Assembly: GCA_018818235.1 (NCBI GenBank)
Contig: JAHISE010000073.1
Coordinates: 1-7,026 of the forward strand
From: Patescibacteria group bacterium
GTDB lineage: Bacteria > Patescibacteriota > Gracilibacteria > Peribacterales > Peribacteraceae
DNA: 7,026 nucleotides
Direction of reading: 5' to 3'
This document shows positions 1 through 6,573 of this stretch, piece by piece. Every line of letters starts with the position of its first letter. The first letter of the stretch is position 1. The translations under genes and the position numbers were made by a program. The notes beneath the pieces are model-generated. The model was not told the origin of the DNA. It made no database searches and saw only the letters and a program-made list of their open reading frames with translations.

Positions 1-1
1 A

Positions 2-2095
2 TCTTTTTTGGCTCACAGTCAGGGTGATGTTGATTTGCAGGCAAAGATCAAAGTTCGTCTTACGGACAAGGAAGGAAATAGCGAAATACACGACACTTCT
101 GTCGGCAGACTTTTGTTTAACGAAATTGTTCCGGATGAACTCGGTTTTAGAAACGAGACACAGAAGAAAGGCTCTCTTTCCAAACTGATTAGAAGGGCGC
201 TTGACTGTGTTGGTTGCGAAGAAACAGTGGCATTTGCGGATCGAATCAAAGATATCGGATTTGAATATGCAACACTTTCCGGAGTTTCCATTTCTGCCGA
301 TGACGTTTTGATTCCGGCTGAAAGCGAGCAACTGAGGGAAGATGCAAACGAGAAAATCAGACTAATCAACAATTATTACTGGAAAGGACTGATTACTGCA
401 GATGAAAGATACAGTCATGCGATTAACACATGGTCACAAACCAAAAATGAAATCTCTATTAAGATGATCGCCAACTTCCGTAAATATGAGGAGAACGACA
501 TCACATATGTTATCGACTCTGGAGCACGTGGTAACTGGGGGCAGGTTACGCAGCTTGCCGGTATGAAGGGGCTTGTTGCCAATCCGTCAGGACGTACAAT
601 CGAGCTTCCTATTCAGGCGAACCTAAAAGAAGGATTCTCGGTATTGGAATACTTTATTGCCACTCATGGAGGACGAAAAGGTAAATCCGATACTGCGCTT
701 AAAACAGCCGAAGCGGGTTACCTTACACGTCGTCTTGTGGATGCGGTTCAGGATATTCTGATTCGCGAAGAGGATTGCGGTACGGTAGATGTCCATGTTG
801 TCACCAGAAAAGAATCCGATGAAATCGGAGAAAAATTTGAAAGCAGAATTTACGGTAGAACGCTCGCGAAAGATCTTGAATTCAATGGAGAAAAGATCGC
901 AAAATGCAATGATGAGATTGATGATGAGTTACTTGAGCGCATTAATCAGCTGAAGATGGAAGAGGTTCCCGTACGAAGTGTTATGACCTGCAGAACACGA
1001 AAAGGAATTTGCAGAAGATGCTACGGTCGGGATCTTGGTGACAATACAACAGTAAAGAGCGGAACCCCCGTCGGGATAATTGCTGCTCAATCAATCGGAG
1101 AGCCCGGTACGCAGTTGACCATGAGAACGTTCCACATGGGAGGTGTTGCCGAAGGTGCGGATATTACGCAGGGACTTACCCGTGTGGAGGAACTCTTCGA
1201 AGCTCGTACACCAAAAACCCCGGCTATCCTTAGTGATATTGCCGGGCGTGTAAAAGTTTCTCATCCGGGTGGCCGTTCGCAGGTTCATGTTGTTGCTATG
1301 GAGAAGGGGATTGACAGTTACAGAGTTCCCGCAGGGTTCGAGGTGAAGGTTAAGAGTGGACAAAAAGTCAAGGAACGAACGGTTCTTGCAAAATCAACAA
1401 TGGACAAATCAACGGTGAAAGCAACTGTGGCTGGGAAAGTGGTTGATACCGAGAACAGCATGGTGCAAATAAGGCACGATGAAATTCAGGAACGTCTTTA
1501 TGAATTCGGATCCCGTGAATCTTTACTTGTAAAAACAGGTGACGAAGTCGAGGTGGGACAGCCTATTAATATCGGTCACTTTAACCTTCAGGATCTGCTT
1601 GATAAGCAGGGTATTTATGCGGTTCAGCGTTACATCATAAAAGAAGTTCAGCATATTTACTCTTCGCAGGGTCAAACGATTAACGATAAACATCTGGAAA
1701 TTATTGTTAGAAAGATGTTTTCCAAGGTTCGTATTCTGGATGCAGGTGCGACGTCATTCCTTCCCGGAGAAACTGTGGATGTTGGAGAAGTTATGTTCGA
1801 GAACGGCAAACTCAGATCGAATCAAAAAGGAGCAACCTACGAACACCTCCTTCTTGGAATTACACGGGCCGCTCTGGCAACGGATTCATGGCTTGCAGGT
1901 GCCTCCTTCCAAGAAACAATCAGAGTACTAGTGGAAGCCGCAACCACACGCAGAGTGGATTCACTGCAAGGTCTTAAGGAAAATGTCATAATCGGTCGTT
2001 TGATTCCAACCGGAGAAGTGTATAGGCAGAGGTTTACAGAGGATGGAGTGGAGAGAGAGAATGAGCTTGGGAAGGGGGATGAGGACGAAGAATAA
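2..2095 (+). CDS. rpoC: DNA-directed RNA polymerase subunit beta' (RpoC), C-terminal part, 5'-truncated by the window edge
   Basis: This is the largest subunit of bacterial RNA polymerase, which with beta forms the active-site cleft. The reading frame is open from base 2; the TTG at 8 is an internal Leu, not a start. The catalytic NADFDGD aspartate motif would lie upstream, outside the window. Seen in order: the SGARGNWGQ/QLAGMKGL block (about 518-575); the bridge helix around EYFIATHGGRKGKSDTALK (about 630-718); a complete C-terminal zinc site with Cys codons at 776, 989, 1010 and 1019 (CGT, then CRTRKGICRRC); the IGEPGTQLTMRTFH trigger loop (1121-1135 codes MRTFH); and the canonical C-terminal block with FLPGETVDVG, SWLAGASFQET and IGRLIPTG, which contacts omega in known structures. 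After MRTFH the frame goes straight to VEELFEAR, so there is no large trigger-loop insertion of the E. coli SI3 type. The protein ends in an acidic tail (GDEDEE) and a TAA stop. No rpsL or rpsG follows; the next gene has its own promoter. Identification is certain. Confidence 0.98.
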   Translation, partial: SFLAHSQGDVDLQAKIKVRLTDKEGNSEIHDTSVGRLLFNEIVPDELGFRNETQKKGSLSKLIRRALDCVGCEETVAFADRIKDIGFEYATLSGVSISADDVLIPAESEQLREDANEKIRLINNYYWKGLITADERYSHAINTWSQTKNEISIKMIANFRKYEENDITYVIDSGARGNWGQVTQLAGMKGLVANPSGRTIELPIQANLKEGFSVLEYFIATHGGRKGKSDTALKTAEAGYLTRRLVDAVQDILIREEDCGTVDVHVVTRKESDEIGEKFESRIYGRTLAKDLEFNGEKIAKCNDEIDDELLERINQLKMEEVPVRSVMTCRTRKGICRRCYGRDLGDNTTVKSGTPVGIIAAQSIGEPGTQLTMRTFHMGGVAEGADITQGLTRVEELFEARTPKTPAILSDIAGRVKVSHPGGRSQVHVVAMEKGIDSYRVPAGFEVKVKSGQKVKERTVLAKSTMDKSTVKATVAGKVVDTENSMVQIRHDEIQERLYEFGSRESLLVKTGDEVEVGQPINIGHFNLQDLLDKQGIYAVQRYIIKEVQHIYSSQGQTINDKHLEIIVRKMFSKVRILDAGATSFLPGETVDVGEVMFENGKLRSNQKGATYEHLLLGITRAALATDSWLAGASFQETIRVLVEAATTRRVDSLQGLKENVIIGRLIPTGEVYRQRFTEDGVERENELGKGDEDEE

Positions 2096-2102
2096 TTGGG
2101 AA

Positions 2103-2123
2103 TATTAGCTATTGGCTATTGGC
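2103..2123. repeat. Three tandem TATTRGC heptamers
   Basis: Three direct heptamers stand head to tail eight bases after the rpoC stop: TATTAGC, TATTGGC, TATTGGC. They differ at one position only. The third copy is also the outer end of the left arm of the inverted repeat at 2117-2181. Short heptameric repeats in spacers can arise by replication slippage; no function is implied. Confidence 0.7.
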
Positions 2124-2181
2124 AGTTTGGCTACAGGTTCAATACTATCCACGATAATGAACATGTAGCTAACTGCCAATA
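2117..2181. repeat. Long imperfect inverted repeat (hairpin) in the rpoC downstream spacer
   Basis: The left arm at 2117-2140 and the right arm at 2159-2181 are near reverse complements. They share TATTGGCAGTT, then differ (TG versus A), then share GCTACA, one mismatch, and GTTC. The loop is about 18 bases (2141-2158). As RNA this would be a long stem with one small bulge and one mismatch. No T-tract follows the right arm (next bases CTTCGACTTTG), so it is not a classical intrinsic terminator. It could still end or protect the rpoC transcript, or be a small non-autonomous repeat element. The other genome copies that would decide this are not visible here. Confidence 0.65.
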
Positions 2182-2213
2182 CTTCGACTTTGCTAAGTAC
2201 AAGTATGTCAATT

Positions 2214-2260
2214 TACCTTAAAATGATGTTTTTAAGCCAAATATTTAAGGTATAGCTTAA
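2214..2260. promoter_or_regulatory. Operator-like cluster of TTAAG/CTTAA half-sites upstream of the operon promoter
   Basis: Two overlapping dyads sit upstream of the -10 box. A perfect 9-base inverted repeat (TACCTTAAA at 2214-2222 and TTTAAGGTA at 2244-2252) encloses a 21-base loop. A shorter dyad, TTAAG-N6-CTTAA, covers 2245-2260, the place where a -35 element would lie. The pentamer occurs four times in 44 bases: CTTAA 2217-2221, TTAAG 2232-2236, TTAAG 2245-2249 and CTTAA 2256-2260. A repressor bound over the -35 position would be one natural reading, but the stretch is AT-rich and some of this could be chance. No regulator gene is visible in the window. Confidence 0.4.
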
Positions 2261-2281
2261 TTATCTAAAAAATGCTATAAT
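2253..2281 (+). promoter_or_regulatory. Sigma70-type extended -10 promoter for the two-gene operon
   Basis: A perfect TATAAT lies at 2276-2281, preceded by TGC at 2273-2275, which gives an extended -10 (TGn-TATAAT). The hexamer 17 bases upstream, TAGCTT at 2253-2258, is a poor -35, as is common when the -10 is extended. Transcription would be expected to start near 2288-2290. The ATG of the next gene is at 2293, leaving an untranslated leader of only about 3-5 bases and no Shine-Dalgarno. The element lies in an AT-rich, non-coding spacer in the right orientation, which supports it. Confidence 0.7.
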
Positions 2282-2292
2282 AATAGTAAATT

Positions 2293-2628
2293 ATGGCTAA
2301 ACAAAAACAAAAACAAGAGCCTGAGATGACGATGGAGGATCTATATAACTTCATAATGGAGGAGATAGAGCCTGAGCTGACAACGTTCAATATACCTACG
2401 CTTGATGAGTTATATAAAGATGAAAGTAAAAAAGAACGCAAAAAGCGTCTTGAGCGATATAAAGCTGCAATGGAAGATTGTATGAAGCGAATGGACGAAG
2501 CTTTCGCCGCATGGGAGGACGATTTTAATGGTGTGTACAAAATGGCGTTTAAAAATATAGAGCAATATGTTCAGGGGGAAGAGAGTGATGAAATGTCGGA
2601 CATAGAAGAATCAATCTCCAAAAGCTAA
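2293..2628 (+). CDS. Small helical charged protein of unknown function (111 aa), first gene of a two-gene operon
   Basis: I do not recognise this family. The 111-residue product is highly charged and probably almost all helix. It has a Lys/Gln-rich start (AKQKQKQ), an acidic amphipathic block around EDLYNFIMEEIEPELT (residues 15-30), a NIPTLDELY segment, a strongly basic stretch (KKERKKRLERYK, about residues 46-57) running into a helix with one Cys, and an acidic C-terminus. There is no signal peptide, membrane segment or known motif. The ATG at 2293 is chosen because a clear extended -10 box ends 11 bases upstream; there is no Shine-Dalgarno, so translation is probably leaderless. The TAA stop shares its last base with an ATG (TAATG) that is in frame with the large downstream gene, so the two genes are very likely cotranscribed and may be translationally coupled. 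It could be a partner or regulator of the large protein, which is inference from position only. Confidence 0.85.
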   Translation: MAKQKQKQEPEMTMEDLYNFIMEEIEPELTTFNIPTLDELYKDESKKERKKRLERYKAAMEDCMKRMDEAFAAWEDDFNGVYKMAFKNIEQYVQGEESDEMSDIEESISKS

Positions 2629-2662
2629 TGAAACACAATAATTTTCACCGGCAGTTTTTCAA

Positions 2663-2684
2663 TTCTTTCGTAAAAGAAAGGAGG
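2663..2684 (+). promoter_or_regulatory. Consensus Shine-Dalgarno partly sequestered in a hairpin
   Basis: AAGGAGG at 2678-2684 is a consensus ribosome binding site with nine bases to the ATG at 2694, which decides the start of the large gene. The same bases pair with the sequence just upstream: TTCTTTC (2663-2669) with GAAAGGA (2676-2682), a 7-pair stem with one G-T wobble and the 6-base loop GTAAAA. The fold would hide most of the site. Ribosomes that reinitiate at the upstream ATG (2628) would read through the hairpin and open it, so the arrangement could couple translation of the two genes. The sequence and pairing are direct; the regulatory role is inference. Confidence 0.6.
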
Positions 2685-2693
2685 ATTCTGTTT

Positions 2694-5600
2694 ATGACTG
2701 TAGAAGGGCTTCAATCAGAACCGAGCAAGAAGCCGTCAGAAGAATGGAAAAAGAGACTAGAATGGATTCAAAAAATGTATAAGTCACTTGAAGGCAAAGA
2801 AGAAGTATCAGGTGAGTTGGAAAAAATGGCTAAGGAATTTTTGCACAGTGGAGGAGAGGATTTTAATAATAAAAAAAATGAGTATTTACAAAAAATGAAA
2901 AATTTGTATAAAACACACAAAGATAAATTGCCAGGAGTAAGTGAAGAACATTTAACAAATATGGTGCCACAAAACATCAGTGATATTGCTTTTGTTTATA
3001 CCGGATTAGCATCATCTGATTCTTTGGAATCCGGAACCAGATCTGCGGCAAATCCAAGGGCAGAAGTGCGAGATGAACGTGATCGACCGGAGCCTCAGGT
3101 TAGAGAGATTAGTAACGAGGCAGATATTAAACAGATTGAAGAGGCGATAGCAGAAAATCGCCGGAAGTGGCGGAAGTCCCATGACATAATGAATGTAATA
3201 AGAAAAAAGACAAGAGGATACGCAAAAAATAAAACTTACATCATAAATAGCCTATTTTGTCAGGAACTCCTTGAGGAATATTATTCCTTAGATAAGAAAT
3301 ATAAAGAGTTAAAGGAAGATTATGAAAAATGGAAAGGATACAAATATGAGAAACCAAAACCAAAACAAAAAACATTCGCAGAGATAGCAGCGGTCGGAAA
3401 TAAGACTCCGGAGGAATTTCGAGATCTAATCAATCAAAACAAGGCAAGGCGAGAGGCTAAGAAGGCAGCTGATAAAGTCGCTTACGATGCAGCAGGTTCT
3501 GTTCTAAAGCGTCATCATGCCGAAGGGACACTTGCAAGTAGCTACAGACGTGTTCGTGAAGCAAGCTTGAAGCGCTATGTGCCCGGGTGGAGGGAATCTG
3601 TTAGCAGTAGATTAGAGGCTCAGCAGGCATATACGGATGCTTTGCAGGCAGCTGCTACAGGAAGATCCAAAAGCAGGGGTATGCCTTCGTCAGCTGATGA
3701 GGCTGTTGCACGTTCAAGGATTGCGGATGGGCGAAGTGAAATATTAAATCCGGATGGGACAGTGAGGGCACAGAGGATGAAGCCGGCCAGCTCTAGTATT
3801 GCAAGTAGCACTTCAACTAATGCTACAAGTGAATCTCCTTCTGTCGACTCTCGCTCGGCACCTGTTCAACAGGTTTCGTATACCAAATCTCCAGAGCAAT
3901 TAGAGGGAGAACGAAATAGAAAAGAATGGCAGAAACAGGGAATTGAGAAAGAGAAACAAATGAACAAACGTATTAATAGTTTGCTTAAAGCTGCCAAACA
4001 ACTTCCTGGAGAAAGTGATGTAGCTGTGGACTTAAGAATGGCGCTATCCGGAATGCAATCAAAATACAGAAGGAATGTTGATACGGGTGCAGGTTATTCT
4101 ATGGAAATATGGTTGGAAGGAATAAAGGCATATAATGCAATCAAGGCATTGTTGGAAGATACGAAAGTATCTAGTGCATACGGGGAAACCGAAATTGGAC
4201 ACAAGAAAATTTATTATCTAAACGAGGCGGAGGGAGGAGATGTATTGGATGCTTTGGAGAATGTTATTGAGAAAGAACAAGGTTTGGATGAGAGTGTTGC
4301 AGATGGAACTGAAGTTGATCCATTGACTGCAGCAAAAGATCGTCTTAATGATAAAATTGGACAAACAAGTAGCTGGCTTACCAATCTTAGAAAAAGTGCA
4401 ATGGATGCTATTGATAGCAGGCTATCAGCATTAAATAAACCAAAGACACAAGCACAACCGGTTAGTAGTAATGAAGGTACTGACGAAAGCAAAGCACCTG
4501 AATATGAAGAAGATAAATCTACTTCCAGTAAGGCTCCTGAGAAAGTTGAACCAGAGGGGCTTGAAGCATTAAAGAAGGGCTATCCTGCACTTGGTTCAAT
4601 GATCGATAGATTAAACGAACTTAAAAAGAACCCTCGCATTACTCCAGAAATATCAAAAGCTTTGGAGGACAAGTTGGATAATATTGCAGTTAATGCTTTA
4701 ACTAAGCAGCCGGACGATGTTTTGTTGCGTGAATATGAGCTTCATATACGTCAACTGGAAAAACTGGTTCGTGCCAAAGAGTCGAAGGATGGAAGCGATT
4801 GGATAACCTTGGGAGAGTATGGAGAAATTGATTATGCGTATGGTGAGTATGGAGATCCTTACATCTACACATATTTAAATGAAGAACTGCATAAATATGT
4901 ACCTCCTACTTACGAGATGGTGGAAACCGATGCATGCAACAGATGTGCTTGTTATTGGCCGAAAAACATAAAACGTGGAGGATACTTTACTTTGGATGCC
5001 AAGACCGGAGAGTGGAATCGTGTCGACCAAATCCCCGAAGGTTACGAACAGGGATACAGAGATTATATTGCAAGTAAACCGGTCTCCAAGGAAGAGAAGG
5101 AACAAATGCTTGTTAATACAAAGTTGGAAGAACAGTTAAGAGGTAAGAAATTGAATGAAGAATGGGAGAAGTATCTTGGCAATAACAGTGATGTTGTGGC
5201 ACGTATAAAGACTGCGCAAGAGGGATTAAAAGAGGTTGATATAACTATTAATGAAGATGATTTAAAATCTGTGGAAACTATCCGACCAAAAGAAAGTTCC
5301 GAAAGAAAACCAGTTGTAGATGTTCCTAAAAAGAAAGCTACAATTCAGTCGAAAAGCATTGGAGCTACAGAGATAGATTCTTTTGCGGACACTAAACAGA
5401 ATTCCGATAAATCTGCATTGGAAACAAAAAAAGCAGCACTTGAAAAGGCGATTGATGCTAAAATTGACAAGGCGAAAGTGGATTCGACAACTAGTACAGG
5501 GGAAGAAGGATCTGGGTTAGATCATAGTAAAGCAGCACTAGATGAAGCCATTGGTACTAAAGCTGAAACGACAAAACCGGATCCAACAAAAGAGACAAAA

Positions 5601-6476
5601 AAAACAGATAGTACTATAGAAACAACGCTAGAAACAAAACCGAAAACAACAGAATCACAAGATGGTGAAAGTGTAACAGAAGGAATGCCAAAAGACTTTT
5701 ATGGTGAACCTCCAGAGTCTATTAGAATTAATGATGATAATACTACAAACGAAGTTACATTGGCTTCTGGAAAAGATGAAGTTGCAGAAGATGGAGTTTT
5801 TGATCAAAGCAATAAAACTTCGGGATTATTGTCAGGTATTTCTAATTGGTTTACAAATTTATTGCATAAAAAGCCTGAAGTAACACAGGTTTCGGATACT
5901 CCTGTTGATGAGAGTTCCAGAATGTTGGAGGAATATGCACAAATGCAAGAAATTAGACGCCAAAAGGCCGAGTTCGACAGAGAGCGCAGCTTATCTCCAG
6001 AGAGCGAGTATGTAATACCTGTTTCAAGTGTTTCACTGGGAAGTGAAGTGCAACAAGACAGAGAACAAGAGGTCGCGGATGCACAATCCATAGATAATAT
6101 AGAATTTATGTCAACAATTCTGGATCGTCGTGATCAAGTTGAAAGTATTGATGCATCAAGTGTGCATAAAGCTGATTTAGAAAAAGTATTTGATAAATTA
6201 ACAGGAATGAATTTGACTTCGGAGGAAATGACCGATGATGTAAAAGAGGCTACAGAAAAAGAATTCTATGATTCAAAAATAACATTCTATCCCAATCTAG
6301 GAGGAGACGAAGGATACAAATCATTACAAAATCTTATTGGACAGGAATTAACCGAACCTTTGGTACCGGTAAATTCAAGAACGAGTAAAATAGAATTAAG
6401 AGCTAACCCAAGAACAATATTACGTAAATTGGATGAAATTATTGATGAAGAAAGCCCAAAAAATACCTCTGAATAG
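2694..6476 (+). CDS. Very large hydrophilic, repeat- and linker-rich protein of unknown function (about 1260 aa)
   Basis: I do not recognise this protein. Start choice: ATG 2694 follows AAGGAGG at nine bases. An in-frame ATG at 2628 would add 22 residues and overlaps the previous stop, but lacks a Shine-Dalgarno. Numbering from 2694, the rough order is: K/E-rich helical N-terminus (1-100); a charged, probably disordered stretch with many Arg; long Lys/Glu/Tyr helices (about 140-225); an Ala/Arg-rich helical region (about 240-340); a Ser/Thr linker (about 365-400); another helical region to about 575 with a SSWLTNL motif near 560; an acidic linker; a helical block (about 620-700); a Tyr-rich segment leading into CNRCACYW (748-755) and RGGYFTLDAKTGEW; a Lys/Thr/Glu-rich disordered tract with a 33-residue-period repeat (about 912-965); a second SNWFTNL motif near 1050; and a charged C-terminus ending in TAG. 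There are only four Cys, three of them in one cluster. No signal peptide, membrane span or catalytic signature is seen. The modular, mostly disordered design suggests a scaffold or multi-partner protein, which is inference. The unbroken long frame, consensus RBS and codon-like composition make the gene itself secure. Confidence 0.93.
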   Translation: MTVEGLQSEPSKKPSEEWKKRLEWIQKMYKSLEGKEEVSGELEKMAKEFLHSGGEDFNNKKNEYLQKMKNLYKTHKDKLPGVSEEHLTNMVPQNISDIAFVYTGLASSDSLESGTRSAANPRAEVRDERDRPEPQVREISNEADIKQIEEAIAENRRKWRKSHDIMNVIRKKTRGYAKNKTYIINSLFCQELLEEYYSLDKKYKELKEDYEKWKGYKYEKPKPKQKTFAEIAAVGNKTPEEFRDLINQNKARREAKKAADKVAYDAAGSVLKRHHAEGTLASSYRRVREASLKRYVPGWRESVSSRLEAQQAYTDALQAAATGRSKSRGMPSSADEAVARSRIADGRSEILNPDGTVRAQRMKPASSSIASSTSTNATSESPSVDSRSAPVQQVSYTKSPEQLEGERNRKEWQKQGIEKEKQMNKRINSLLKAAKQLPGESDVAVDLRMALSGMQSKYRRNVDTGAGYSMEIWLEGIKAYNAIKALLEDTKVSSAYGETEIGHKKIYYLNEAEGGDVLDALENVIEKEQGLDESVADGTEVDPLTAAKDRLNDKIGQTSSWLTNLRKSAMDAIDSRLSALNKPKTQAQPVSSNEGTDESKAPEYEEDKSTSSKAPEKVEPEGLEALKKGYPALGSMIDRLNELKKNPRITPEISKALEDKLDNIAVNALTKQPDDVLLREYELHIRQLEKLVRAKESKDGSDWITLGEYGEIDYAYGEYGDPYIYTYLNEELHKYVPPTYEMVETDACNRCACYWPKNIKRGGYFTLDAKTGEWNRVDQIPEGYEQGYRDYIASKPVSKEEKEQMLVNTKLEEQLRGKKLNEEWEKYLGNNSDVVARIKTAQEGLKEVDITINEDDLKSVETIRPKESSERKPVVDVPKKKATIQSKSIGATEIDSFADTKQNSDKSALETKKAALEKAIDAKIDKAKVDSTTSTGEEGSGLDHSKAALDEAIGTKAETTKPDPTKETKKTDSTIETTLETKPKTTESQDGESVTEGMPKDFYGEPPESIRINDDNTTNEVTLASGKDEVAEDGVFDQSNKTSGLLSGISNWFTNLLHKKPEVTQVSDTPVDESSRMLEEYAQMQEIRRQKAEFDRERSLSPESEYVIPVSSVSLGSEVQQDREQEVADAQSIDNIEFMSTILDRRDQVESIDASSVHKADLEKVFDKLTGMNLTSEEMTDDVKEATEKEFYDSKITFYPNLGGDEGYKSLQNLIGQELTEPLVPVNSRTSKIELRANPRTILRKLDEIIDEESPKNTSE
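4794..5083 (+). other. Tyr-rich, Cys-cluster segment inside the large protein (possible small folded domain)
   Basis: Within an otherwise polar, low-complexity protein, this stretch is rich in aromatics and Gly. It carries repeated Y/G/E steps (YGEIDYAYGEYGDPYIYTY), then a conserved-looking CNRCACYW (4935-4958), then RGGYFTLDAKTGEWNRV and GYEQGYRDY. Three of the protein's four cysteines lie here as C-x2-C-x-C. This is the most likely part of the protein to form a compact fold. Three clustered Cys could bind metal with a fourth ligand from elsewhere, or be structural; neither can be shown from the sequence alone. Confidence 0.45.
5427..5588 (+). repeat. Two-copy coding repeat, period 99 bases (33 residues)
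   Basis: The protein segment beginning KKAALEKAIDAK (5427-5489) recurs 99 bases later as SKAALDEAIGTK (5526-5588). Ten of the first 21 residues match in the hand alignment, with the spacing KAAL..AI..K...K.D.T kept. The DNA shares AAAGCAGCACT at the start of both copies. The remainder of each 33-residue unit has diverged into Lys/Thr/Ser/Glu-rich sequence. This indicates an old in-frame duplication in a disordered region. Confidence 0.6.
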
Positions 6477-6524
6477 TATTAGTGATTGATATCCGTTAGA
6501 TCAGAGATTTTTGCATATATAAAA

Positions 6525-6555
6525 GCGGCCCCCTTTCTCAGCGAGAAGGGGGGCC
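6525..6555 (-). terminator. Intrinsic terminator of the minus-strand gene, in the convergent spacer
   Basis: A 13-base stem (GGCCCCCTTTCTC at 6527-6539 and GAGAAGGGGGGCC at 6543-6555) closes a 3-base loop. Read on the minus strand it is followed, after GC, by TTTTATATAT, as expected of a rho-independent terminator 19 bases past the TAG of the minus gene. In minus-strand RNA one pair is a C-A mismatch; in plus-strand RNA the same position is a G-U wobble, so the hairpin is slightly better on the plus strand but has no U-tract there. It may also slow or process the plus-strand operon transcript ending at 6476. No separate plus-strand terminator is seen. Confidence 0.75.
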
Positions 6556-6573
6556 TGGACCGCGGGGAAATGT

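Noticed and set aside
8..10. TTG at 8 as the start of the first gene
   Set aside because: The frame is open to base 2 and the residues align with the interior of RpoC; the N-terminal half including NADFDGD must lie upstream.
1091..1363. Minus-strand frame within rpoC
   Set aside because: Antisense shadow of a highly conserved rpoC segment, with no promoter or RBS.
2096..2292. tRNA or small structured RNA gene in the spacer
   Set aside because: No cloverleaf, TTCRA-type T-loop context or CCA end fits; the hairpin at 2117-2181 stands alone.
2265..2540. Minus-strand frame across the small gene and the promoter
   Set aside because: Ser/Tyr-rich low-complexity translation typical of the antisense of a K/E-rich gene; no RBS, and it overlaps a better-supported gene.
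2..6476. Alternative genetic code with UGA read as Gly or Trp, as in some candidate-phylum bacteria
   Set aside because: RpoC and the 1260-residue protein read through with no in-frame TGA, and their Gly and Trp positions use standard codons. The four visible stops are TAA, TAA, TAG and TAG, so the standard code suffices; absence of TGA stops in four genes is not informative.
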